NCBI GenBank assembly: GCA_003526375.1
Contig: DPDG01000083.1
Coordinates: 1 to 64,000, forward strand
DNA from: Lentisphaeria bacterium
GTDB lineage: Bacteria > Verrucomicrobiota > Lentisphaeria > Victivallales > UBA1829
DNA: 64,000 bases
Reading direction: 5' to 3'
Shown here: one piece after another, positions 17,352-26,100 of the stretch
How the letters are laid out: the number at the start of each line of letters is the position of its first letter
Position numbering within the stretch: the first letter of the stretch is position 1
Position numbers and translations under genes: made by a program
Notes under the pieces: model-generated
What the model was told of the DNA's origin: nothing
Databases searched by the model: none
Seen by the model: only the letters and a program-made list of their open reading frames with translations

Positions 17352-19325
17352 ATGGATACTTTCCGGGATAAACTCGCATTTCTGCCAAGGGCGTTTCTTC
17401 TGTTCCTGACGGCGATTCTTCCATTGAAATTCGCTTCGACGGCCGGCGTGCCTGAGATGCCGATGATCTACTGGACGGAACCCGTCGGCATTCTCATCGG
17501 CTCCTGGTCCGTGATGCTGTTTCCCGCATTTGCAGCGTTTGCCCTGATCCTCTGCATTCTGCTGATGCCTCCGCCTGATATGAAAAATCCGCTTCTGCGC
17601 GGATACGCCCTTCTATGGGCGCTTTTCGCGGCGGCATCGCTGTCCGGATGGATTCACGCATCGACGTGGGACTTCGCCATACAGAACACCCTGCACTGTT
17701 TCGGGCTCGCCTGTTACGCCATGTCGCTCTGCCTCATGCTGGAACGTGACCCGAAGCACTTTGCACGCCAGTTGTTCATCGCGATTCTTACCGGAGCGGT
17801 ATTCTCCATTTACTCTGCACTGAATCAATACTGGAGCGGATTCGAGGAAACACGTAAGTTCATCGAAGAAAAAGAACGTGCCACCGGACAGCAGATCATG
17901 ACCGGACAGTTTGCATCGCGCCTGATGGAATCGCGCGTATCAGGCGATTTCGCAGTCTGCAATGTCTATGCCGGTTATCTTGCGCTGGTATTTCCGCTGA
18001 TTCTTGCGGTTCTCTACAGGTTCGGCGGCAGAGTCACGCCACCGTGGGCGGCGCGGCTGATCCTCTGCGGCGGAGGCGGCGCCTTGTATCTGTTCCTGCT
18101 CAAGGAAACCGGGAGCCGGGGCGGAATCCTTGCCCTGATCGTCGGTATCGCCTTTACGATTCTCGCGTTCCGGATTCCGCGCAGAATCCGTTTCTTCTGC
18201 TATGCGCTGATTCCGGTCATGCTGGCGGGCTTCGTCATCCTGGTGAAAATGTGGCGCGGGTTCGCGTCCATGCTGTTCCGTTTCGATTACTTCAAAGCGG
18301 CATTCGAAATGATGCTGGCGCATCCGCTCTCCGGCGCAGGGTGGGGCGAATTCTTCCATGAATACCTGATTTATAAGGACCTGATCAATGACGAGGCGCC
18401 GCACGGACCGCACAACTTCATTCTCGCCGCCGGGTCGCAGGCGGGAACCGGTGCATTCCTGATTTCGGGAATCCTGCTGCTGATTCCACTTGCCGCCGCG
18501 CTCTATCTGTTTCATAAAGCGTCGGTTTCCGGCGACGACGCGGACGACAGGATCATGAAGTGCGGCATGACGCTTGCCATTGTCTCATGGACGTTCCACT
18601 CCATGATTGAACTGAATTACGAGACGCCCGGTTCCACGGCGACCGCAATCGCCCTCGGCTCCCTGATTCTGGTTGCCAAAGGGGCGGATCGGATTGTCAG
18701 TCTGCCCGTCCCGGAGACAGCGGGGAAAAAGAAGCTTTGCTCCATGCTTTTCCTGTTGATTTCCGCCGGACTGGTTTTGTATCCCGCGCTGAAACTTCCG
18801 CAGGCGGTCGCGGGTGAAATGTGCTATGAACGGCTCCATTCCTCTACGGACGTGCGCTTCGGAACACCCCGCAAAGGCAATCCTCCGACACCGGATGAGG
18901 TCATGCGGATGCTTCAGGACTGCGCCCGGATTACGCCGGACTCTCCGTTTCCTTATGCCGCCGCTTCCAGTTATTACCTGACTCTCGGCCCGTTTTATGT
19001 CAATGAAAGCCTGTCCCTGCTGGACGAGGCGATCAAACGCGCTCCGAAACGCGCCGGCTACTACTACCGGAAATATCTGATTCTGAGACACCTTCCCGGC
19101 CGTGCCGCCGAAGCGGAACAGGCTTTGAAAAAGGCGCAGGAGCTTTCTCCGAAAAATCCGGAATATTTTGACCGGAATGAACTGTCCCATCGCAAGCAGC
19201 GGGTATCAGAAAGCCAAACCAATGGCGAAAGCCCGAAATCGTATGGTACAGACCGTTGGATTTGCTGCGATCCAACGGCATCCGCTTGCCGCCGGTCCAC
19301 GACAAGGACAAAGCCCTTGACTTGA
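17352..19325 (+). CDS. O-antigen ligase/Wzy-like membrane protein with TPR-like C-terminus and repeat-derived tail
   Basis: The 657-residue protein has about ten hydrophobic membrane segments over residues 10-470. Before the last few is the Wzy_C-type motif region APHGPHNFILAAGSQAGTG, typical of O-antigen ligases and polymerases. Residues about 500-605 have the alternating helical pattern of tetratricopeptide repeats (SLLDEAIKRAPKRAGYYY, then AEQALKKAQELSPKNPEYF). From about residue 608 to the stop the reading frame runs through dispersed repeat copy B, giving a Cys-, Arg- and Thr-rich tail (about 50 residues) unlike a TPR end. The native C-terminus therefore appears replaced. A role in lipopolysaccharide or other surface glycan assembly is inferred. 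It follows the recombinase gene by 19 bp and converges with the GNAT gene. Confidence 0.8.
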   Translation: MDTFRDKLAFLPRAFLLFLTAILPLKFASTAGVPEMPMIYWTEPVGILIGSWSVMLFPAFAAFALILCILLMPPPDMKNPLLRGYALLWALFAAASLSGWIHASTWDFAIQNTLHCFGLACYAMSLCLMLERDPKHFARQLFIAILTGAVFSIYSALNQYWSGFEETRKFIEEKERATGQQIMTGQFASRLMESRVSGDFAVCNVYAGYLALVFPLILAVLYRFGGRVTPPWAARLILCGGGGALYLFLLKETGSRGGILALIVGIAFTILAFRIPRRIRFFCYALIPVMLAGFVILVKMWRGFASMLFRFDYFKAAFEMMLAHPLSGAGWGEFFHEYLIYKDLINDEAPHGPHNFILAAGSQAGTGAFLISGILLLIPLAAALYLFHKASVSGDDADDRIMKCGMTLAIVSWTFHSMIELNYETPGSTATAIALGSLILVAKGADRIVSLPVPETAGKKKLCSMLFLLISAGLVLYPALKLPQAVAGEMCYERLHSSTDVRFGTPRKGNPPTPDEVMRMLQDCARITPDSPFPYAAASSYYLTLGPFYVNESLSLLDEAIKRAPKRAGYYYRKYLILRHLPGRAAEAEQALKKAQELSPKNPEYFDRNELSHRKQRVSESQTNGESPKSYGTDRWICCDPTASACRRSTTRTKPLT

Positions 19326-19391
19326 GAAGAAAATGCTTACACATTCTTCCGCTTCAAAGCCGACCGGAGGGTATGAAACCCAAAAAGAATC
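19175..19391 (+). repeat. Dispersed repeat, copy B (overlaps the 3' end of a coding region)
   Basis: This copy starts at the shared GAATGAACTG and runs to CCAAAAAGAATC. It matches copy C at most positions, including CCAATGGCGAAAGCCCGAAA, CTGCTGCGATCCAAC-type and CCACGACAAGGACAAAGCC blocks. The first 150 bp are in frame with, and form the end of, the O-antigen ligase-like gene. Confidence 0.75.
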
Positions 19392-19440
19392 AAAAATGGA
19401 TTTCAGGATGAAAACAGTAATAAAACTTGAAAATTGAACC

Positions 19441-20289
19441 TCAGCCGAAATCGCCGCCGAGGACGCCGTAGTAGCTGCCGGCAGGGAGAGGACCGGGGAT
19501 TCCGTAATCCATCGCGACAAGCTCCGTTGCAGGGAGAATGCCTTTCGCCGCCATCAACTCAATCAGACGCGTCTGGCTGTCAAACGCAACCAGAAGAACG
19601 TGGGGAGAAGGTTCACCATAACGTGCCACCGCATCGAACAGGGACAATGCATCCTCCTCATTTGCCGCGGTCAGAGCGCTTGCCTGACGCGACACGGGAC
19701 CGATCCGCCCGATCGTGAATCCGGTGATTGCCTGCCCGTCCATGATCTTGAAAGAAAGTTCCGGATGGCATTCATAGAAATATGTCAGCAACGCGCCGCG
19801 CTCCAGACCGAAGCTCTGCCTGTCCAGCGCGGTAATCTCCGCAAGATCCTCCTTCAGCAGCGGGACAACCCGGCGGTCACGTTCCGGCAGACAGCGATAG
19901 TCATCCGCGCCGAATTTATGGAGCGTCGCGTACGTCTTGAACCCGAGCTTCTCATAGACATAACTTCCGGCTTTCGTCGCATACAGGCGGAGTGTACGGC
20001 AGTCCTTCAGAAGCTCCATGAGTTTTTTCAACATCATTGAGGCTATTCCTTTCCGGCGGTAAGCCTCGCGGACAATCACCATATTGATGTATCCCATCTG
20101 ATCTCCTTCATAGATCTTTGCCGCCGCGGAACCGATCACACGCCCCTCGTGTACCGCAAAAATACCCGCCGACGCCGGCGCAAGAATCATCTCCCGGCAA
20201 TCCCTGAGCGTCTGGTTCCACCCGACCGTCCCCGCAAGTTCAAACAACGCCTCCGGGTCCGTCGCACGAATGATCGCAATATCGGACAT
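19441..20289 (-). CDS. GNAT-family N-acetyltransferase, two-domain
   Basis: The 282-residue protein has a classic GNAT acetyl-CoA-binding core in its first half: GRVIGSAAAKIY, then YINMVIVREAYRRKGIASMM (motif A with R-x-x-G-I-A) and an LGFKTYATLHKF strand. The second half (about 150-280) resembles a degenerate second GNAT domain with FTIGRIGPVSRQASAL. Substrate is unknown. The start is 2 nt after the stop of the upstream hydrolase gene, with AGGAG located inside that gene, so the two form an operon. Confidence 0.85.
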   Translation of the reverse strand: MSDIAIIRATDPEALFELAGTVGWNQTLRDCREMILAPASAGIFAVHEGRVIGSAAAKIYEGDQMGYINMVIVREAYRRKGIASMMLKKLMELLKDCRTLRLYATKAGSYVYEKLGFKTYATLHKFGADDYRCLPERDRRVVPLLKEDLAEITALDRQSFGLERGALLTYFYECHPELSFKIMDGQAITGFTIGRIGPVSRQASALTAANEEDALSLFDAVARYGEPSPHVLLVAFDSQTRLIELMAAKGILPATELVAMDYGIPGPLPAGSYYGVLGGDFG

Positions 20290-20291
20290 TC

Positions 20292-20993
20292 TTATTTTTC
20301 TCCTTTTTCTTTTTCAACACGTTCAAATCTTCCATGGACGATGAAATGCCTCGCCTGTTCCGCCGTCCGCCGTGAAAACAGAAGCGTCGTATAAGCGTGA
20401 GGCAGCATCAGGTGATCCCGTTCATGGGTCAGGTGGGTGCTGGACTCCCTGACATCCAGATCATACCTGCCGCCGATGATCCCGATGTCAAACCCGCTGT
20501 CCGGTTCGGGAAAAGTGTTCGCAAATGAATGCGGAACGGACGAGAGGTCCGGCAGGCATTTCACGATTTTTCCGGCAAAAGAAAGATTTTTCAGCACATA
20601 TTCCGCAACATCGGAACCCTTGTTCGGCGGCGCGATCATCACGATCCTGCCGATTTTCGCCCATGCCGCAGGAGAAAGTTTCCTGAGCGCGGAACGGAGC
20701 AGAAGCCCGCCCATGCTGTGTGTGACAAAATGAACCTGCCCCGGAGAATCAGCCTGCCCTGAAATTTCTTTCTCGATGAATGCGGCAAAACACGCTCCAT
20801 GTTCGTCAACCGTCGCGCGCCGCGTGGGGTAATCGTAAAGAATCGAAGCAAAACCCTGCCTTGCGAGATATCTTGCAAGCGGCAGCATGACATGCCCCGA
20901 CATCAGAAGCCCATGCACAAGAATCACGCGCTCCGCGGCAGCATGATCCTGAAGCGGTGCAAAGCGTTTGATTTCTCCTGCGGAAGAAAACAT
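20292..20993 (-). CDS. Alpha/beta hydrolase, lipase/esterase-like
   Basis: The 233-residue protein shows an alpha/beta hydrolase fold: ERVILVHGLLMSG near the N-terminus (oxyanion region) and nucleophile Ser93 in VTHSMGGLLLR. That Thr-His-Ser-Met-Gly-Gly elbow is typical of triacylglycerol lipase and PGAP1-like families. A histidine near the C-terminus (THLTHERDHLML) can complete the triad. No signal peptide is seen, so it is probably cytoplasmic. The start follows AGGAGACCCC. It is co-transcribed with the GNAT enzyme downstream. The substrate cannot be deduced. Confidence 0.8.
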   Translation of the reverse strand: MFSSAGEIKRFAPLQDHAAAERVILVHGLLMSGHVMLPLARYLARQGFASILYDYPTRRATVDEHGACFAAFIEKEISGQADSPGQVHFVTHSMGGLLLRSALRKLSPAAWAKIGRIVMIAPPNKGSDVAEYVLKNLSFAGKIVKCLPDLSSVPHSFANTFPEPDSGFDIGIIGGRYDLDVRESSTHLTHERDHLMLPHAYTTLLFSRRTAEQARHFIVHGRFERVEKEKGEK

Positions 20994-21165
20994 GGGGTCT
21001 CCTAAAAAACATTTCTTCCGTAATATAACCGTAAAAACCTTTCCGGCAACCGGGGAAACGGCAGATTATTTGCAAAAAAACTTCTCTGCGGGGCTGAACT
21101 TTCAGAATCTTATGTTATATTATGGAACGAGTTTAAATAAACGATCAATCACAATGGAGTAAAGT

Positions 21166-22221
21166 ATGACACACTGCAGCGGAAACGGGCACTCGACCTA
21201 CAAGAGCGCCGGAGTAGATATCGATTTGGCAACGGATCTTCTGAAGCGCCTCAAACCGAAATTCGCCGCGGCAAAGCGTCCTGAAATGCTTGCTCCCATC
21301 GGCGGTTTCGGTGGACTCTTCCAGATTGACCTTGCAAAATGGAAAAATCCGGTCATGGTCGCCAGCATCGACGGCGTAGGCACCAAACTGATGGTCGCCG
21401 CCATGATGCACAAATATGACACGGTCGGGCATGATATCGTCAATCATTGCGTCAACGACATCTCCGTGCAGGGAGCGGAGCCCGTCTATTTCCTCGACTA
21501 TATCGGCATCGGAAAACTCCGGAGCCCGCTTTACGAGGAAGTCGTCGGCGGAATCGCGGATGCCTGCAAGGAAGTCGGATGCGCGCTCCTCGGCGGTGAA
21601 ACGGCGGAGATGCCCGGTATGTACGGCGAAGATTTCGATTTGGTCGGAGTCATCACGGGCATGGTCGAAAAGGACCGCATCATCACCGGCGAAAAAATCC
21701 GCCCCGGGCACGTCGCAATCGCCCTGCCTTCCAACGGACTTCATACCAACGGATTCAGCCTTGCCAGACGCGTTCTCTTCACCATGCGCCGTTATGAAGT
21801 CTCCTCCCGGCTCAAAGAGCTGAACGGCGAAACCATCGGCGAAGCGCTCCTCAAGCCGCACACCTGCTACTGGAGAGCGGTCAAGAGCCTCATGGATTCC
21901 GATGTTTCCCTTGACGGCGTCGCGCACATCACTGGCGGCGGTCTTTATGACAATGTCCCGCGAATCCTGCCGAAAGACGTGGACGCGGTATTCTATAAGG
22001 AAACAATCAAGAATCCGCCGCCGATCTTCAAGCTGATCGTTGAAGAGGGCAACATCGAAGATTCCGAAGCGTTCCGTGTCTTCAACATGGGTGTCGGCAT
22101 GGTGTTTTTCGTTCCGGAAGCGGATAAGGAAGAAGCTCTGAAACTCAGCCGCGAAGCCGGATTCGATGCCTTTGTATGCGGAGAGGTCGTTGCGGGCAGC
22201 GGAAAGTCCCATGTAAAGTGA
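21166..22221 (+). CDS. purM: Phosphoribosylformylglycinamidine cyclo-ligase (AIR synthetase)
   Basis: The 351-residue enzyme catalyses the ATP-dependent ring closure of FGAM to AIR in purine synthesis. Family hallmarks: YKSAGVDIDLATDLLKRL at the start, the ASIDGVGTKLMVA block, HDIVNHCVNDISVQGAEP, the glycine-rich CALLGGETAEMPGMY, and GLHTNGFSLAR. The C-terminal domain has HITGGGLYDNVPRILP. Length is normal. The start follows GGAGTAAAGT. It stands alone, with a terminator just downstream. Confidence 0.97.
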   Translation: MTHCSGNGHSTYKSAGVDIDLATDLLKRLKPKFAAAKRPEMLAPIGGFGGLFQIDLAKWKNPVMVASIDGVGTKLMVAAMMHKYDTVGHDIVNHCVNDISVQGAEPVYFLDYIGIGKLRSPLYEEVVGGIADACKEVGCALLGGETAEMPGMYGEDFDLVGVITGMVEKDRIITGEKIRPGHVAIALPSNGLHTNGFSLARRVLFTMRRYEVSSRLKELNGETIGEALLKPHTCYWRAVKSLMDSDVSLDGVAHITGGGLYDNVPRILPKDVDAVFYKETIKNPPPIFKLIVEEGNIEDSEAFRVFNMGVGMVFFVPEADKEEALKLSREAGFDAFVCGEVVAGSGKSHVK

Positions 22222-22256
22222 GTTTTGAAACGGCGGACGTTTCAGAACTGTTTTTC

Positions 22257-22292
22257 AATGCAGATGTTCAAGAACGGGCATCTGCATTTTTT
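22257..22292 (+). terminator. Rho-independent terminator after purM
   Basis: AATGCAGATG (22257-22266) pairs with CATCTGCATT (22279-22288) around a 12-nt loop, followed by a T run through 22292. Confidence 0.85.
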
Positions 22293-22440
22293 ATGCGGAA
22301 TTTTTATGGAAAAAATGAAAGAACTTTTGAACGGGAAATGAAAAAATAAGCGTAAACCGGAAGAATCAGGCAATTGTCTTTTGCATTTTTCCGTCTATGT
22401 TACCAGCTTGTGAACGATCATAAACCAAAGGAGGCAGCTC

Positions 22441-22839
22441 ATGGATTTTTTTGAACAGGTAAAACAATATGTCAATGAAAACGACACATTCTGCAAAGCG
22501 AACAATATGACTCTGGAAGTCGTGAAACTAGGGTATGCGGAAGCGGTTATGAAGGTGACGGAACACTCTTTCAACGCGGTCCATACGGTTCAGGGCGGCG
22601 CCCTGTTCACACTTGCGGATATGGCTTTTGCAGGGGCAGCCAACTCTTACGGAGACAAATGTATCGCCATGAGCGCAGCAGTTTCGTTCATCCGTCCCGG
22701 TTCGGGGAACACCCTGCGTGCCGTGGCGCGTGAAGTCAGCAAGGGCAGACGCTCCTGCGTGATGGACGTGGAGGTACGGAATGAAGAAAACAAACTGGTT
22801 GCCAAGTTCCAGATCACCGGTTTTTTCTTTGAAAAATAA
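22441..22839 (+). CDS. PaaI-family hotdog-fold thioesterase
   Basis: The 132-residue protein has the hotdog thioesterase pattern: HTVQGGALFTLADMAFAGA, in which the GG-x-x-x-x-x-x-D motif supplies the active-site region, then AMSAAVSFIRP and GRRSCVMDVEV strands. PaaI-like enzymes hydrolyse acyl-CoA or aryl-acyl-CoA thioesters, often as detoxifying proofreaders. No pathway partners are adjacent, so the substrate is unknown. The start follows an AAAGGAGG element at ideal spacing. It is flanked by the purM terminator and repeat copy C. Confidence 0.9.
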   Translation: MDFFEQVKQYVNENDTFCKANNMTLEVVKLGYAEAVMKVTEHSFNAVHTVQGGALFTLADMAFAGAANSYGDKCIAMSAAVSFIRPGSGNTLRAVAREVSKGRRSCVMDVEVRNEENKLVAKFQITGFFFEK

Positions 22840-22952
22840 GCATCAATGACGGCGGTTCCGCCTGTCAAAGAACGGAATCGAAGTTCCGGGAACCGGCGGT
22901 AAGACGCAACAGTCGGGATTTTTGCGTCATGCACAGCCCGTATCCCGGTTAA

Positions 22953-23160
22953 GAATGAACTGCCCCCATTGCAAGCAGAGGGTAGAACCAATGGCGAAAG
23001 CCCGAAACCGCAGGGTACAGGCCGTTGATCTGCTGCGATCCAACTGCATCCGCTTGCCGCCGGGCCACGACAAGGACAAAGCCTTTGATTCGGGAAGAAT
23101 GCTCGCACATTCTTCCGCTTCAAAGCCGGTCCGAGAGGGGTATGAAACCCAAAAAGAACC
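22953..23160 (+). repeat. Dispersed repeat, copy C
   Basis: This copy fills most of the gene-free interval 22840-23197. It runs from GAATGAACTG to CCAAAAAGAACC and lacks the 134-bp insert of copy A. It has a long open frame (TTG- or ATG-initiated, about 55 codons), but the frame is the one that forms the tail in copy B and I see no ribosome-binding site. The rest of the interval holds nothing I can support. Confidence 0.75.
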
Positions 23161-23197
23161 GGAAAGAAAATTCCGTGCCGCGCCTTCCGTAGACTGA

Positions 23198-26100
23198 TTA
23201 CTGCCGGAACACCAGAAATCCGTATGTCTGCCCTGCTTCGGCATTCCAGAACTCCCCGGAACGGAATTCCCCCTGAAACGGACCGGATATCGCGCGCATC
23301 TTCATGCCGGGAGGAAGCTGAATCGACTTCATTCCTCCGGTTTTCGCATGAAGAAATACGACATCGTTTCCAATCCAGAGCGGATCGCCGCATTCCCTGT
23401 TGTAGAGATGCACTCCGGCGCGTCCGGCAATCGAACGGATCACCTGCGGCGGCAGATACATCAGACTCGTAAAGTAATTCCGCACCCCGTTTTTCTCCCA
23501 TGAAACCAGCGCCGGAGTCTTTCCTCCGACGGTTCCGATCACGTCCTTGAAACCGCTTTCCGGAAAGAACCACGGTCCGGATACATTCGGGTTGGAAACA
23601 GTATTTGACCCCCAGCCGTCTTTGAGTTCCATTACAGGCGCCATCCACTTCGCCACCATCTTCATTCCGATACCGAGCAGATCGCTGATATTGCCTGCCG
23701 ACGATCCGTTCTCCGGGTAAAACACCCCCGGGGCATAAAGCCAGACCACCGCTGCCTTCTCCCGTTCAAGACGCTTTTTCAACGTATTCCGTTCCTCTTT
23801 CGTCAGCATCAGGAGATTGGTCATGATGTAAAGCTTCTGCGGCGGGATCAGCTCATGTTGAAGCAAATCCGCCAGCAGGACATGCCGGAACGGAAATCCG
23901 GCTTCATTGAAACGCCGCATCAGTTCACCGATCAGAGCGCGGTGCGCGCCGTCCCCGGCATTGTGTTTGGCATAGAACGCACTTTTCTGATCGCTGACAA
24001 TACAGACTTCCACCGGAGTTGTCCCCTGAACCGGCGGCAGAGAGCGGTAAATCTTCTGTTGTTCCGCCATCAGCTCCAGGAGAACCTTCTCGCGGAACCA
24101 GCTTTCATACATTTCCATCCAGTGCATTCCGATACCCCGTGCAAGCGTCATGCCGAACGCCCGGTTCATTGCGCCGATGCTCTGCTCCACAGTATTGAGT
24201 TTGCCGTTCCGCGACTCATACTGGCTGTTTTCGGAAAAGGTGCGCAGATCCTGCTCCACAATCACAAGTTTTCCATGCGAAGTAAAAGACTCCGCAGCCT
24301 GCATCGGACTGTCGCTCATGCCCGGATAACGCCATGTATAGAAGGAGGGACCCCAGACATAATCGACGTAGGGAGAACGCGCCACCGCTTCAATTCCGAG
24401 GTGCCCGACGGTCTGAAGGCGGTTGAAGATATTGCTGAATGCGATCAGATAACCGTAATAGGCGCCGCAGAGCCACCGGCCGCCGGTTTCCTCTTTCACG
24501 ACTTTGCAGAGAGCGATGATTGCTTCCGAAACAGCGCGGTTGCGGAACTCAAACCAGTCGATTTTCGCCATGTCTTCCGCAGGGTCAAGCAGAGCAAGGA
24601 CGCTGCCCACATCCTGTTCCCGCGGCGACGGCATCGTGATGGTGTCAAAGGTCAGCCCCGGACGTTTCCATGCGGAAGCAAGCGCGGCGTCCGTTTGATA
24701 TTTTTCGCGCAGATAAGAACGGAACGTTGCAAAATCCGCTTTGGAAAACCCGCTTCGCGCCGGTCTGTTGTTTCCGTCTTCATAGCTCCAGAACCATTCG
24801 GAATTCCAGCCTTCGGAGATTCCCATGCCGAAAACACGGTCCGCATAGGAGGATTGCCTGATATGCCCGATCAGAGCGCGAAGCCCCGCTGCCGCATCCT
24901 GAAGATATTTTTTCGACGCAAGTGCCTGACGGTCTTTCTGTTCATGGATCGGTTGCCCGCCGTAATATTTTGTCACATCATCCGGATTTTTCTTCATCCA
25001 CCAGGACGGCATCCCGCATTTGACGGTCAGAATCACGCGCATCTCCGGCGCATTCAGGGTAAGCACCTCCATGGCACGGTCCAGACCGGAAAAGTCAAAT
25101 CGTCCCTCCTCTTGCCAGAACTGATCCATCCCGATTCCGAACCGGATTACCTCCGCTCCGGCTGCAACGGCATTTCTTACAAGAAAATCGCGAGATGCCG
25201 GGTTCATGCCGAAAGTGCCCGGCAGATCATAATAAACCGGGGAATATTTCCTGCCGTCGATCAGGAACCATGCGCGTTTTCCGGCTCCGGCGATGGATGC
25301 TTTCACCAGAGGAACGCTTTTTTTCTCCTCGGAAAAACGCAGAGAGCCTGCATCATGGCTTCCTTTCACCCGGATGTAGTCGGCGTCCAGATAAGCTTTT
25401 GCGGGTGTCCCGTATTCAACAGGCAGGGAATACGAAACTTCCAGAGTCCGCCCTGGCTTCCACTCAGACGTCGCAGGCTTGATTTTCCCCTGAATGCGCT
25501 TTTCTCTGCCATCCGCGGAAACAACCCGGAAGTAAAGCTGATCCGCATCGACCGCCGGTGCCTTGATGATCCTCGCCGTAAAACGCTCCTCCCCGGATTT
25601 CAGAATTTCAATTTCTCCGACCGGACCGGCATAGGCATAATTGACACGTGTTCCCCACGGGGCGACCGGCGGGGTTCCCAGCAACATCACCGGAGTAAGG
25701 AACGCCTGCGGCATCCGGTCCCCGCCGACATGGCACATCCATTCCCCATTGCTCGGGAAATACACAGCCCTGCCGTTCTCCATCACATAAAGTTCACAGA
25801 GCAGTCCGCCCCATGCCTGCACATTATGCACCCGGACAACGATCCGGTTTTCACCTGCCTTGAGGTCTTTCGCCACATCGAATCTGCCGGGTACGCGCCA
25901 GTCGCTTCCGCCTCCCGCCTTCTTTCCATTGACGAATACCTCATACAGATCATCGCCCGCCGCGACAAAGACAGCTTCCTCCGGTGCCTGTTTCAAGCGG
26001 AACTTCCGTTCAAACCAGACATTCGTATTATTCGGGCCGAACCCGTTCCGGCACCAGATCCAGTTGCCGCGCCAGTAGGCGGGCGGCGCATTCAGATGCG

